From Flavobacteriia bacterium (GTDB lineage Bacteria > Bacteroidota > Bacteroidia > Flavobacteriales_D > Crocinitomicaceae), in assembly GCA_026391005.1 (NCBI GenBank), contig JAPLEV010000053.1:73218-135960 (forward strand): DNA of 62,743 bases, written 5' to 3'. Positions 8,200 to 17,672 of this stretch are shown here, piece after piece. Made by a program: the position numbers and the translations under genes. The notes beneath the pieces were generated by a model, which did no database searches, was not told the DNA's origin, and was given only the letters and a program-made list of their open reading frames with translations. Position 1 is the first letter of the stretch; the number at the start of each line of letters is the position of its first letter.

Positions 8200-9153
8200 A
8201 TGAAAATATTAGCTAACGATGGGATATCTGCTAAGGGTAAAGAACTTTTAAGCGCAGCTGGTTTTACTGTTATTACGGATAAAGTGGCGCAAGAAAATCT
8301 CGCTCAAACGGTCAATGAACAAGGAATCGAAATGATCTTGGTCCGCAGTGCTACAACTGTTAGGAAAGAAGTGATCGATGCCTGCCCCCATCTAAAATTA
8401 ATTGGCAGAGGAGGAGTTGGAATGGACAATATTGATGTCGCCTATGCACGTGAAAAAGGAATTACCGTGATCAACACACCGGCATCTTCTTCGCAATCTG
8501 TGGCAGAATTAGTAATGGGGCACTTGTTTTCCTTGTCGCGTTTTCTCAATGATTCATTTAAAAACATGGAAAGTGATGATTTTTCAAACCTAAAAAAGAA
8601 GTATGCTAAAGGTGTTGAATTAAGAGGCAAGACCATTGGGATTATTGGCTTTGGAAGAATTGGACAAAGCCTCGCCTCATATGCCTTGGGTGCTGGAATG
8701 CATGTTATCGCAATTGATCAGTTTACTACTCCTGTAAAAATCAGTGTGCCGCTTGGATTGAATAACAATTTTGATATTGAAATCACCCCGACAACAGACT
8801 TGCAAAGTGTATTAGGAAAATTGGATTACATTTCTTTACACGTTCCAAAGCAAGCAGATGGAAGTGCGGTGATTTCAGCCAATGAATTTTCGAAAATGAA
8901 AAAAGGCGTATTTATGGTCAATGCTTCGCGAGGAGGGGTTATCGATGAAAATGATTTATTAGTTGCACTTGAAGAGGGAGTAATAGGCGGTATTGCCTTA
9001 GATGTTTACGAAAACGAACCTAACCCAAGAAAAGATTTATTGAATCACTCCAAAATAGCTTGCACACCTCACATTGGCGCAGCTACCTTAGAAGCACAAG
9101 ATCGAATTGGAGAAGAACTTGCTCAATTGATTATCGGGCAGTTTGGAAAATAA
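8200..9153 (+). CDS. serA: D-3-phosphoglycerate dehydrogenase, short form
   Basis: It oxidises 3-phosphoglycerate to 3-phosphohydroxypyruvate, the substrate of the SerC coded just upstream. The NAD-binding loop G-F-G-R-I-G is at residues 150-155, the catalytic Arg in N-A-S-R-G-G near 244, Glu in D-V-Y-E-N-E-P near 273 and the catalytic His in P-H-I-G-A-A at 291. The protein ends at residue 317, so it lacks the C-terminal ACT domain that gives serine feedback in the E. coli enzyme; this short type is known in Bacteroidota. Confidence 0.94.
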   Translation: MKILANDGISAKGKELLSAAGFTVITDKVAQENLAQTVNEQGIEMILVRSATTVRKEVIDACPHLKLIGRGGVGMDNIDVAYAREKGITVINTPASSSQSVAELVMGHLFSLSRFLNDSFKNMESDDFSNLKKKYAKGVELRGKTIGIIGFGRIGQSLASYALGAGMHVIAIDQFTTPVKISVPLGLNNNFDIEITPTTDLQSVLGKLDYISLHVPKQADGSAVISANEFSKMKKGVFMVNASRGGVIDENDLLVALEEGVIGGIALDVYENEPNPRKDLLNHSKIACTPHIGAATLEAQDRIGEELAQLIIGQFGK

Positions 9154-9235
9154 CAATTGATTGATTAGCTAATTGAAGATAAATGACTTTCCGCTAATTA
9201 TTGATCCGCACGAATCGTCAAGCAACAAACTTTTG

Positions 9236-9243
9236 TATATTTG
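9236..9243 (+). promoter_or_regulatory. -7 promoter element for the mntA-hepT pair
   Basis: TATATTTG matches TAnnTTTG and ends 13 bases before the ATG at 9257. No convincing TTG -33 element. Confidence 0.4.
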
Positions 9244-9256
9244 AACAAAGTTGGAA

Positions 9257-9553
9257 ATGACAACAAAGGAGAACATATTAAAAACATTGAAATCAAATAA
9301 GCTAAAGCTTTCAAAATTTGGTATTCGAAATGTTGGTTTGTTTGGTTCTTACTTGCGAAATGAGCAATCAATCGAAAGTGATATTGATTTGTTGATTGAT
9401 TTTGAACCTGAAAAAGAAAACTTCGACAATTTTATGGCAGCTTATGATTTGTTTGAAAAAATTTTCAAAAACGAAAAAATAGAAGTTGTTACGATAAATG
9501 GCTTAAGCCCCTATATTGGTCCGAAAATTCTAAATGAAGTTCAATATGTCTAA
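9257..9553 (+). CDS. mntA: MntA-like minimal nucleotidyltransferase (antitoxin)
   Basis: A 98-residue minimal nucleotidyltransferase of the DNA polymerase beta superfamily. The G-L-F-G-S-Y helix start and S-D-I-D-L-L-I-D-F metal-binding motif are visible around residues 28-50. In characterised type VII systems, MntA neutralises its HEPN partner by adding AMP to a Tyr next to the active site. The downstream HEPN gene overlaps by 20 nt, which supports this pairing. An in-frame TTG at 9251 would add two residues; the ATG at 9257 is the simpler start. Confidence 0.88.
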   Translation: MTTKENILKTLKSNKLKLSKFGIRNVGLFGSYLRNEQSIESDIDLLIDFEPEKENFDNFMAAYDLFEKIFKNEKIEVVTINGLSPYIGPKILNEVQYV

Positions 9554-9884
9554 AGAGCCGAAAGACTATCTCAGACATATACAAGATGAATGTGTATACC
9601 TAATTTCAGTATCTGAAAATTTAATATATGAAGATTTCTTGGGGAATGAAACTTTAAAACGTGCAACTGTAAGAAGTTTGGAAATTATTGGAGAAGCAAC
9701 CAAAAAAATCCCTGCTGATTTTAAAGTAAAATGGAAATCTATTCAATGGAAAAATATGGCCGGTATGCGTGATAGATTAATTCACGATTACATTGGAGTT
9801 AATTATTCAATAGTTTGGGATGTTATGAAAAATAAGATTCCCGAAATGAACAAACAGATTTCTGAATTTTTAGATAAGAAGTAA
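9534..9884 (+). CDS. hepT: HepT-like HEPN-domain RNase toxin (DUF86)
   Basis: A 116-residue all-helical HEPN protein. The catalytic motif R-x4-H is complete (R79, H84), and the Tyr at 86 gives the R-x4-H-x-Y form in which the Tyr is the target of AMPylation by MntA. HepT proteins cut tRNA or other RNA when not modified. The ATG at 9534 lies inside the end of mntA; a second ATG at 9546 would drop four residues and still overlap. The intact active site suggests a functional toxin-antitoxin pair. Confidence 0.87.
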   Translation: MKFNMSKEPKDYLRHIQDECVYLISVSENLIYEDFLGNETLKRATVRSLEIIGEATKKIPADFKVKWKSIQWKNMAGMRDRLIHDYIGVNYSIVWDVMKNKIPEMNKQISEFLDKK

Positions 9885-10005
9885 AAGAGCGTTAATACAA
9901 GTCGCCATTAACAAAGAACCTTCTAAATCAATATAAATTATAATTGAATTACAACTAAACACGTATTATTTAATTTAACATCATTAAATCCCAATTCAGC
10001 AAAAA

Positions 10006-11502
10006 ATGACAAAAATAATTTCAAAATCTCGTTTTGTATCCGGCATTCAATGTTCAAAAAAAGTATATTTTGATATCCATCGTAAAGATTTAAAACCAAT
10101 AATTTCTGAACAACAAGAATTACTATTTGCTACTGGGCATAAAATAGGCGAATTGGCTCAAAGTGCTTTCCCAAATGGAAAAGATGCATCACCAGAAAAT
10201 TATTATGATTTTTCTAAATCAATTCAAGATACTAAAGACTGGATTGACGCTGGTATTGATACAATTTACGAAGCAGCATTTAGTTCTCATGGAGTTTTAG
10301 CTGCGCTGGACATTCTTCATCATACCGAAAATGAAAGATGGGCTATCGAAGTAAAAAGCAGTTCAGAAGTTAAAAAATATCATTTAACAGACGCTTCATT
10401 ACAATATTGGGTAATGAATAAATCAGGATTAAAACCTGACAAATTCTTTTTAATGCACATCAATACAGCCTATATCAAACAAGGCGAGATAAATCCGGAT
10501 GAACTCTTCACATTGGCTGATATTACCCAACAAGTTATTGAAAATCAAGATTGGGTAACGGAAAATTTAGAGAAGTTAAAGACCATTATTGCCGGTGAAA
10601 AAGAACCTGTCGTTGAAATTGGCAAACATTGTAATGCGCCATTCAGCTGTGATTACAAACACCATTGTTGGAAGCACATCCCAGAACAATCAGTATTTTC
10701 ACTTTACAGTCCTAGAGGATTAGATTGGAATTTATACCAACAAGGTATATTTAAAATAATTGACATCCCAGAAAATACCCCCCTGAATCATAGGCAAAAT
10801 TTGCAAGTAAATGGTCAAAAAAACACCGCTAGTCACATTGATCAAGCAAGGATTAATGAATTTTTAAACACTTGGGAATTCCCACTGTATTTTTTTGATT
10901 TTGAAACAATTTTCCCAGCATTGCCAGTATTAGACGGAACAAGACCTTTTCAGCAAGTTCCGTTTCAATATTCCTTGCATATTTTAAAACAAGCAGGCGG
11001 AGAATATATACACAAAGAATTTTTGGCAGAACCAATAGATTTTAATATTTCTTCAGTTGACCCGAGAAAAAAATTGATAGAACAAATGAAACTTGACTTT
11101 GGAGAAACTGGTTCTATTGTTGCCTACAATGCTACTTTTGAAATAAGTAGACTCAAGGAATTAGCAATTGCATTCCCTGAAGATCAGGTATTTATTGAAG
11201 AATTAATTAGCCGCTTTGTAGATCTTTTGGTTCCCTTTAGAAATGGGTGGCATTATGAACCGGAAATGGGTGGTTCTGCATCAATAAAAGCTGTTTTGCC
11301 CGCTATTGCGCCAGCATTTAGTTATGAGGATCTAGAAATATCCAATGGAGGTGATGCGAGTAATATATTTTTGAGTATGATTAATAATACCTTCGAGGGT
11401 GATTTCAATGCAACTAGACAGCATTTGCTAAAATACTGTGAAAGAGACACCTATGGAATGGTCGTGATATGGAAATATTTGGTAGAAAACACTAAATCAT
11501 AA
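10006..11502 (+). CDS. DUF2779 protein with Cas4-like nuclease part
   Basis: The 498-residue protein has two visible parts. Residues about 1-230 resemble the PD-(D/E)xK nuclease Cas4/RecB group: W-A-I-E-V-K-S-S-S near 115-123 supplies the E-x-K core and a later C-N-A-P-F-x-C-D-Y-K-H-H-C-W cluster near 208-222 looks like the Fe-S-type cysteines of Cas4. From about 290 on comes DUF2779, starting F-F-D-F-E-T-I, which has the look of a DEDD-type exonuclease core (D-F-E, later A-Y-N-A-T-F-E and Y-C-E-R-D-T-Y). So it may be a double nuclease. No cas genes are nearby; its role is unknown. Confidence 0.8.
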   Translation: MTKIISKSRFVSGIQCSKKVYFDIHRKDLKPIISEQQELLFATGHKIGELAQSAFPNGKDASPENYYDFSKSIQDTKDWIDAGIDTIYEAAFSSHGVLAALDILHHTENERWAIEVKSSSEVKKYHLTDASLQYWVMNKSGLKPDKFFLMHINTAYIKQGEINPDELFTLADITQQVIENQDWVTENLEKLKTIIAGEKEPVVEIGKHCNAPFSCDYKHHCWKHIPEQSVFSLYSPRGLDWNLYQQGIFKIIDIPENTPLNHRQNLQVNGQKNTASHIDQARINEFLNTWEFPLYFFDFETIFPALPVLDGTRPFQQVPFQYSLHILKQAGGEYIHKEFLAEPIDFNISSVDPRKKLIEQMKLDFGETGSIVAYNATFEISRLKELAIAFPEDQVFIEELISRFVDLLVPFRNGWHYEPEMGGSASIKAVLPAIAPAFSYEDLEISNGGDASNIFLSMINNTFEGDFNATRQHLLKYCERDTYGMVVIWKYLVENTKS

Positions 11503-11560
11503 AATCATTAGCAGCCTTCTTATCAGCTAGCTAAAGAATGCCAACTTCTGAACCGAAATA

Positions 11561-12016
11561 TTAATCTTCTAAAATCTCAATAGATTCGATTAAATCACCT
11601 TGATGAATAGCATCAATAACATCCGTTCCATCTATCACTTTTGCGAAACAGGTATGAACACCATCTAAATGAGAGGTATTATTTCTTGAATGACAAACAA
11701 AAAATTGAGAACCACCAGTATTTCGTCCAGCATGAGCCATTGATAATACGCCACGATCGTGGTATTGATTTTCTCCTGTTAATTCACAGTCAATTTGATA
11801 TCCAGGTCCACCAGTTCCTGGCATACCATTAGCTCCAGATCGAGAATTTGGACAACCACCTTGAATAACAAAATCGTTTAGGACACGGTGAAATGTTAAA
11901 CCATCATAATAGCCTTCCTGTGCTAATTTAATAAAATTAGCAACTGTATTTGGAGCATCTTTGGTATAAAAAGAGACAAGCATATCTCCTTTAACTGTTT
12001 TAATAATTCCTTTCAT
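11561..12016 (-). CDS. Cyclophilin-type peptidyl-prolyl cis-trans isomerase
   Basis: A single cyclophilin domain of 151 residues without signal peptide, so probably cytoplasmic (PpiB-like). The catalytic segment F-H-R-V-L-N-D-F-V-I-Q-G-G is near 41-53, and M-A-H-A-G-R-N-T-G-G-S-Q-F-F near 93-106. It catalyses proline isomerisation during folding. It is transcribed toward the convergent DUF2779 gene. A -7 element lies 16 nt upstream of the start. Confidence 0.93.
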   Translation of the reverse strand: MKGIIKTVKGDMLVSFYTKDAPNTVANFIKLAQEGYYDGLTFHRVLNDFVIQGGCPNSRSGANGMPGTGGPGYQIDCELTGENQYHDRGVLSMAHAGRNTGGSQFFVCHSRNNTSHLDGVHTCFAKVIDGTDVIDAIHQGDLIESIEILED

Positions 12017-12032
12017 TCAATTAATTTTTGGG

Positions 12033-12040
12033 CAAATTTA
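12033..12040 (-). promoter_or_regulatory. -7 promoter element for the cyclophilin gene
   Basis: On the minus strand this reads TAAATTTG, a perfect TAnnTTTG, 16 nt before the start codon at 12016. Confidence 0.45.
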
Positions 12041-12127
12041 TGAATATATTACTAAATATTCATCATTCTGTTGAAAACTACGTTGAAAACCCCTTAAAAT
12101 AAATCAAATTTGATGTTAGGCGAATAT

Positions 12128-12135
12128 TAACTTTG
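12128..12135 (+). promoter_or_regulatory. -7 promoter element for the 12163 gene
   Basis: TAACTTTG matches TAnnTTTG, 27 nt before the ATG. A TTTG at 12109-12112 lies upstream but 15 bp away, shorter than the usual 17-23 bp spacing. Confidence 0.45.
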
Positions 12136-12162
12136 TAGAAAGCCAATAGAAATATACATTTT

Positions 12163-12699
12163 ATGTTTGGAACATTTATAAAGAAAAAACTGACCGATAA
12201 TCAATTGGCGAATATATTTATAAACGCACTATTTGATTCTGTCGATAATGGTTTTAGCGTGATCGCTCAATGGATTAATGATGACCCAGCCTTCGTTGAT
12301 TCGCCGAAAATTGACACAAGTAACAATAATGAATTCGCTTTAATTGTGATAGTTGGAAATTTATCCCTAATTGACAGCACGTTTGAGGCAAGTCAAGCTG
12401 AGCGCGTAGAAAAACTAATCTACGAAAAATTAGCAAAAGTTTACGAAATGTCAGAAATAGATATTCGGAATATCATCAAAGATTATAAGGCCTACATTAA
12501 CAGGATTAACATGCCATCGAAAAATATGATTTATGGTATGTCAAAGGCCGTTTTTTATAAATACAACTTGAATGAATACCAAGACGAATACTTCAAACGT
12601 ATGCAAGTTCCAAATCCACTATTCTTAAAAAGAATGGATGAAATTATGGGGAACTACCTCTGGAACTGGGATGCTTTCTTTAAGAAGTATAAAATATAA
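12163..12699 (+). CDS. Hypothetical cytoplasmic protein
   Basis: I do not recognise this 178-residue protein. It starts with basic M-F-G-T-F-I-K-K-K, has no signal peptide or long hydrophobic segment, contains a short hydrophobic beta strand (F-A-L-I-V-I-V-G-N-L) near 65-75 followed by mostly helical sequence rich in Tyr, Asn, Lys and Met, and ends with aromatic W-N-W-D-A-F-F. Its own promoter element and divergent neighbour suggest a single-gene unit. Downstream lies an intergenic hairpin repeat, then the POT transporters on the opposite strand. Confidence 0.65.
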   Translation: MFGTFIKKKLTDNQLANIFINALFDSVDNGFSVIAQWINDDPAFVDSPKIDTSNNNEFALIVIVGNLSLIDSTFEASQAERVEKLIYEKLAKVYEMSEIDIRNIIKDYKAYINRINMPSKNMIYGMSKAVFYKYNLNEYQDEYFKRMQVPNPLFLKRMDEIMGNYLWNWDAFFKKYKI

Positions 12700-12767
12700 T
12701 TCCTTAAAATTTTAGAATATAATTTAGCTGAACGTCTTCAATCGAGACTTAATCATTTCTATTAGCC

Positions 12768-12886
12768 GTGTCTTTCGACTCCGCTCAATCCACTAAACGA
12801 GAATCGAGCGGAGCCGAGAGGCGCGTTACCCGTTCTTTTGCATCAAAGCAAAAGAAAATAACGTCCGATTTTTCCGCCGGGACGGA
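12768..12886. repeat. Intergenic hairpin repeat (GC-rich against the local AT background)
   Basis: Two hairpins sit between convergent genes. TCGACTCCGCTC (12775-12786) pairs with GAGCGGAGCCGA (12806-12817) with one mismatch; TTCTTTTGC (12833-12841) pairs perfectly with GCAAAAGAA (12848-12856). The segment is visibly more GC-rich than its surroundings, as expected for an interspersed REP-like element. Only one copy is in the window, so its repeated nature is inferred from general resemblance to such elements. Confidence 0.45.
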
Positions 12887-12913
12887 GGATAATAGTGATT
12901 TTAGAATATAAAA

Positions 12914-14392
12914 TTAGTTAACGCCTCTCATTAATTTCTTTAGGAAAGGCGCTAAAATAATCACCACTACTCCTGTAATTATTCCGTAGATCGCTAATTG
13001 ATGGTATCCTTCTGTGTAGAGATTTAGTTTCACAGTAGCGCTTGCGTTATTATCTGGCGATGCCATTCCAGCACCAAGAATTCCAGCTACATATTGTCCA
13101 TAAGCGCTCGCTAAAAACCACAAGCCCATCATTACACCCCAAAGTTTCTTAGGAGAAAGTTTTGTCATGAGGGAAAGACCAATTGGCGAAAGAAACAATT
13201 CAGCAATAGATATCACAAAATAGGCAGCTGTAAAAACCAGAAGAGATGTTTTACCATCTGCACCCGCAAAAAATCGATTAACATAAAAAACATAGAAAGC
13301 ACCGCCAAGAAATAGAAATGCCAACCCGAATTTTACAAAATAATTGGGCTCAATTTTCTTGCGCTTCAACCAAATCCACAGCAAGCCTATCAGCGGACTA
13401 AACAGAATAACAAATAAGGAATTGGATGAATTATTAATCACATTTGGATCCATGCTGAAAAAGAATAAATCGCTACTCAGGTTGTCTTTCGCGAATAAAC
13501 TTAAAGACCCCCCACTCTGCTCGAAAAATGCCCAGAATAGAATAGAAAGGAGAATAAATACAAGCGCCGCTAACATTTTTTTATTTTCTGCCCAACCCAA
13601 CTTCAACATTTCATAAATTAAATAAACCAATGTTGCAGGACCAATAACATACATAAATATATCGGTGTAACGCGTATTGGTAATCATCAAGTAAATACCT
13701 GGCAGGATTAAAATAGATCCCGCATAAACCAACCATTGATTTCTTTTAGCAGTTGCCGGTTTTTCTGTTTTTGGTGGCATTCCGATAGGACCAAGATTTG
13801 CCCTAGTAACCAGAAACGTAATCAAACCAACAATCATAAAACCACCAGAAAGTAAAAAAGCTAAATCCCAGGTATACATTTTCCCTACATATACACAAAT
13901 GGCACCACCGAGCAGCGCCCCAACATTAATTCCCGCATAAAACAAACCGAAACCTGCATCTCGGCGCACATCACCTTCTTTATACAACTCACCCACCATG
14001 GTGGAGATATTTGGCTTGAAAAAACCTGTGCCAATAATAAGTAAGCAGATACCATAATAAAAATAATGTTCCGCTGAAATACCCAAAACAACGCTTCCTG
14101 AAATCATCAAAATTCCACCCCACAGCAACGATTTCTGAAAACCAAGAATCTTATCGGCAAACAAGCCACCTATAAATGTAAAAGCATAAACAAATGCTTG
14201 AATGGCACCGTATTGTAGATTAGCATTCTTATCGCTTAACAATAAGACATCCACCATAAAAATGGTGAGCATTCCACGATTTCCATAGAAACAAAAGCGT
14301 TCCCACATTTCTATAAAAAACAAGTACCACAATTGCTTGGGGTACTTGCCTTTAAAATCCTGAATTTGTTCGAGGGTTAATTTATTTTCCAT
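12914..14392 (-). CDS. POT-family peptide:H+ symporter (copy 3 of 3)
   Basis: A 492-residue major facilitator of the proton-dependent oligopeptide transporter family, about 14 membrane segments. The E-M-W-E-R-F proton-coupling motif is at residues 28-33 in the first helix and the PTR2 signature F-Y-A-G-I-N-V-G-A near 150. It imports di- and tripeptides with protons. Its ATG lies one base after the TGA of the upstream POT gene, so the two are translationally coupled. This copy has the shortest interdomain loop of the three. Confidence 0.93.
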   Translation of the reverse strand: MENKLTLEQIQDFKGKYPKQLWYLFFIEMWERFCFYGNRGMLTIFMVDVLLLSDKNANLQYGAIQAFVYAFTFIGGLFADKILGFQKSLLWGGILMISGSVVLGISAEHYFYYGICLLIIGTGFFKPNISTMVGELYKEGDVRRDAGFGLFYAGINVGALLGGAICVYVGKMYTWDLAFLLSGGFMIVGLITFLVTRANLGPIGMPPKTEKPATAKRNQWLVYAGSILILPGIYLMITNTRYTDIFMYVIGPATLVYLIYEMLKLGWAENKKMLAALVFILLSILFWAFFEQSGGSLSLFAKDNLSSDLFFFSMDPNVINNSSNSLFVILFSPLIGLLWIWLKRKKIEPNYFVKFGLAFLFLGGAFYVFYVNRFFAGADGKTSLLVFTAAYFVISIAELFLSPIGLSLMTKLSPKKLWGVMMGLWFLASAYGQYVAGILGAGMASPDNNASATVKLNLYTEGYHQLAIYGIITGVVVIILAPFLKKLMRGVN

Positions 14393-14393
14393 G

Positions 14394-16052
14394 TCAATTG
14401 ATACCTTTTTCTTTCATTACTTTATTAAGCTGCTTTAAGAGAACAAACATCAGCAATGATGCAAGAAGTAATAAGCCGAAATTAATCCAAAAGAAATCCG
14501 CTTTATCATTGTAGGTATCCCATAAACTTGCCAAGACACCACTTAATTTATTTCCAATAGAAGTGGATAGAAACCATCCTCCCATCATTAAAGAAGTGAT
14601 ATTAACAGGACTTAATTTGGAAACAATTGAAAGCCCCATGGGACTGAGAAACAATTCGCCAATTGTAATTATTCCATAATTCGCCACTAACCACCAAACG
14701 CTTACCTTTTCAGAGCCATTCCCTCCTATATGAACAGCAGCCACCATGACTAAAACAGATAAAGCGGATATGAGCAAACCAAATGCAATTTTAGTTGGCG
14801 TACTAGGTTCCTTATTCCTCCTTCGCAAAAAAGTAAAGAAAGCAACAATAAGAGGTGTCAGTATAATTACCCAACCAGGATTTATAGACTGACTTAAATT
14901 AGTGGCCCAGAGAGAAACAGTAGAACCTTCCTTGGGCAATTTTTCTTTCGCTACATTTCTAAAATAAATGGGATAACCCATCTCTTTTTCAACAATACCA
15001 TTTTTCTTTTGAAGTCGAAAACTTGCATCATACAAATCGACTGAATCCGCTTTATAAGTGACTTCTTTAGCAAACTTAAGTCCATTAAAAACCTGCTCCG
15101 TCTTTCCGGAAATCTCCCTGTCTGTGTAACGATCAGCCCAAGTATTTAAGGCCGAACCATTTAATTTAAAGACCGCCCAAAATAAAATAACAACCGAAAA
15201 TATTGTCAGTAAAGCACCTATTGGACGCTTATCTTCCACTTTTGCTTTCACATACAAGCTACCGTAGAAAAAGATGACAGGAATACAAGCAAATATAAAG
15301 GCATCCGTACTATCCGATCCAAAAATGTAACTATCTGGATTACTTACCGATTGTACTCCTTTCAATAACCAACCAATGGCACCAAAAACAACAGACGGAA
15401 ATAAAATATAGAGTACAATTTTGTAAAAGGGCATGTCTCCTTCTTGTGTGCCTTTTTTCTCCGTTTTATCCCCGTAGTATTTTGTCCCTAAAAGAAAAAT
15501 GCAAACCCCAACAAACATTCCCAATCCAGCTGCCATAAAAGCGTATTGCCAACCCAATAAAATTTGCAATGCGGCACCGAAAAAATTACAAATGAAAGCC
15601 CCAATATTTATCCCCATATAAAAGATATTGTACCCTTCGTCTTTCTTGTCCTTATATTTCTCATCGTTGTAGAAATTTCCCAAGAGCGTTGAAATATTGG
15701 GCTTAAAAAATCCATTTCCTACAATAACGAGCGTCATGGCAACATAAAGCATTGTTGTATTATGAATTCCCATCATAAAATAACCCGCTCCCATCATCAA
15801 TCCACCAATCACAATCGATCTTTTGTAGCCAAGATAACGATCCGCTATTAATCCACCGATAAACGGTGTTAAAAAGACCAGAGCAATAAAAGTTCCGTAT
15901 AAGTCAGACGCTTCTTTCTCGGTCATTGCAAAACCAGCTTCAACGTCTTTAAGGTAAAGAGTGAAAATACCAATCATTAAATAATACCCGAAACGTTCCC
16001 ACATTTCAGATAAAAATAAAAATGGCAATGCTTTTGGGTGGTTCTTCCACAT
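14394..16052 (-). CDS. POT-family peptide:H+ symporter with long periplasmic insert (copy 2 of 3)
   Basis: A 552-residue POT transporter with E-M-W-E-R-F at 16-21 and F-Y-M-G-I-N-I-G-A near 145. It differs from its two neighbours by an inserted stretch of about 100 hydrophilic residues (roughly 305-390), between membrane helices in the second half, which should lie outside the membrane and could change substrate range or bind a partner. It lies between the other two copies and overlaps neither: one base separates it from the downstream copy and 90 nt from the upstream copy. Confidence 0.93.
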   Translation of the reverse strand: MWKNHPKALPFLFLSEMWERFGYYLMIGIFTLYLKDVEAGFAMTEKEASDLYGTFIALVFLTPFIGGLIADRYLGYKRSIVIGGLMMGAGYFMMGIHNTTMLYVAMTLVIVGNGFFKPNISTLLGNFYNDEKYKDKKDEGYNIFYMGINIGAFICNFFGAALQILLGWQYAFMAAGLGMFVGVCIFLLGTKYYGDKTEKKGTQEGDMPFYKIVLYILFPSVVFGAIGWLLKGVQSVSNPDSYIFGSDSTDAFIFACIPVIFFYGSLYVKAKVEDKRPIGALLTIFSVVILFWAVFKLNGSALNTWADRYTDREISGKTEQVFNGLKFAKEVTYKADSVDLYDASFRLQKKNGIVEKEMGYPIYFRNVAKEKLPKEGSTVSLWATNLSQSINPGWVIILTPLIVAFFTFLRRRNKEPSTPTKIAFGLLISALSVLVMVAAVHIGGNGSEKVSVWWLVANYGIITIGELFLSPMGLSIVSKLSPVNITSLMMGGWFLSTSIGNKLSGVLASLWDTYNDKADFFWINFGLLLLASLLMFVLLKQLNKVMKEKGIN

Positions 16053-16142
16053 AAATAAAATCTAACTATTAGTTAATTACATAGGTGCTTATAGGAGTTA
16101 ACCAACAATCTTTAGTGCAATAATTTATGATTACTCTTCGAA

Positions 16143-17672
16143 TTAAGCCTCTTGCACCTCTACATGATCATTATGCATCCTTTTCTCCAACCAAGAACTA
16201 AGGAAGAATAAAATAGCCGCTGCAATACCAGACATTACAATAAATAGCACGAAAAACTCATATAAATTAGTGATTTGAAAACCACCGAAGGAAGTTGCTC
16301 CACCTTTTCCGTCTTCACCACCAGGAATTAAAGCACTTAAGGTTCCAGCAAATTTATTAGCGGCTGCATTAGCTAAAAACCAAGTCCCCATCATCAATGA
16401 AGATAACCTAAGCGGCGCCAGTTTCGAAACCATTGACAAACCAATAGGAGATAAGCATAATTCCCCAATCGTATGAATTACATACAATCCGATTAACCAC
16501 CACATAGATACTTTTTCGCCTAATCCTAAACCTTTAACAGCAATAGCAATTACTACATAACCTAAAGCAACTAGACCTAATCCGATTGCCATTTTTTTAG
16601 GGGAAGACGGCTCCAGTTTTCTGGCATATAAAAAGCCCCAAATAATAGTCATAATTGGTGCAAGTGCAATAACAGCTAATGGATTGACAGATTGAAAATA
16701 AGATGCTGGCATTTCCCAGCCAAACAAGGTTCTTTCAGTTTGCCTATCTGCAAATAGCGTTAATGAAGCACCTGCTTGTTCAAAGGCTCCCCAAAAGAAT
16801 ATTACGAAGAAGGCAAGTATAAATATAACAGAAATGCGTTGTATTTCAATTTTTGACAAGCTTTTATCACTAAGTATTAGAATCGGCATTAACACCATCG
16901 CACCGTAGATAAAATAGCTAATGATATCCACATTGCTTTTAAATAATTGCTTAAAATTTAACATAAAGAAAATAATCAAGATAGAGCCTAAAATCATTCC
17001 GATACTTTTTGTGTCTAATTTCTTGACAGGAAGTCCAATGTGTTTTCCCTCTTCAGATATTAGGTATTTTTTCTGTCCCCAAATAAATGCCACAAGGCCA
17101 ATTAACATTCCTATGCCCGCACACAAAAAACCCCATTTAAAATCCATAGAACCACATATGAGTGGCGAAAAGAAAGCGCCGAGATTTATTCCCATATAAA
17201 ATATAGTAAAAGCGCTATCAATTCTTCGATCGTTAGCCGGGTATAACTGCCCTACCATTGTTGAAATATTGGGTTTAAAAAAGCCATTACCGATTATTAT
17301 TGATGTCAAGCCCATCCACATGAGCATCACGCCACCATCTGTTCCGGCCGATGCGCTGAAAAACATAAAAAACTGACCAATTGCCATGAGCAAGCCACCA
17401 ATTATTATACTTCGCCTATTACCAAGAAATTTATCACATAAATACCCTCCTAAAAGTGGCGTCAAATAAACTAAACCCGTATAACTTCCGTATATTTCTG
17501 ATGCATCCGCATCTTTCATTAGCAATACTTTTGTCATAAATAATATGAAGATGGCACGCATTCCATAATAACTGAATCGCTCCCACATTTCCGTAAAGAA
17601 AAGAAAGTAAAGCCCTTTTGGATGACCAGATTTTGCTTGAATTTTAATCGAATTGTCTACTTTATTTTCCAT
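16143..17672 (-). CDS. POT-family peptide:H+ symporter (copy 1 of 3)
   Basis: A 509-residue POT transporter, first gene of the three-gene array. E-M-W-E-R-F-S-Y-Y-G is at about 27-36, F-Y-M-G-I-N-L-G-A near 160. It has the standard 14-helix layout and a short acidic C-terminal tail. The 276 nt upstream of the start (17673-17948, shared with the divergent secreted-protein gene) is very AT-rich; I see no perfect TAnnTTTG facing this gene there. Confidence 0.94.
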   Translation of the reverse strand: MENKVDNSIKIQAKSGHPKGLYFLFFTEMWERFSYYGMRAIFILFMTKVLLMKDADASEIYGSYTGLVYLTPLLGGYLCDKFLGNRRSIIIGGLLMAIGQFFMFFSASAGTDGGVMLMWMGLTSIIIGNGFFKPNISTMVGQLYPANDRRIDSAFTIFYMGINLGAFFSPLICGSMDFKWGFLCAGIGMLIGLVAFIWGQKKYLISEEGKHIGLPVKKLDTKSIGMILGSILIIFFMLNFKQLFKSNVDIISYFIYGAMVLMPILILSDKSLSKIEIQRISVIFILAFFVIFFWGAFEQAGASLTLFADRQTERTLFGWEMPASYFQSVNPLAVIALAPIMTIIWGFLYARKLEPSSPKKMAIGLGLVALGYVVIAIAVKGLGLGEKVSMWWLIGLYVIHTIGELCLSPIGLSMVSKLAPLRLSSLMMGTWFLANAAANKFAGTLSALIPGGEDGKGGATSFGGFQITNLYEFFVLFIVMSGIAAAILFFLSSWLEKRMHNDHVEVQEA

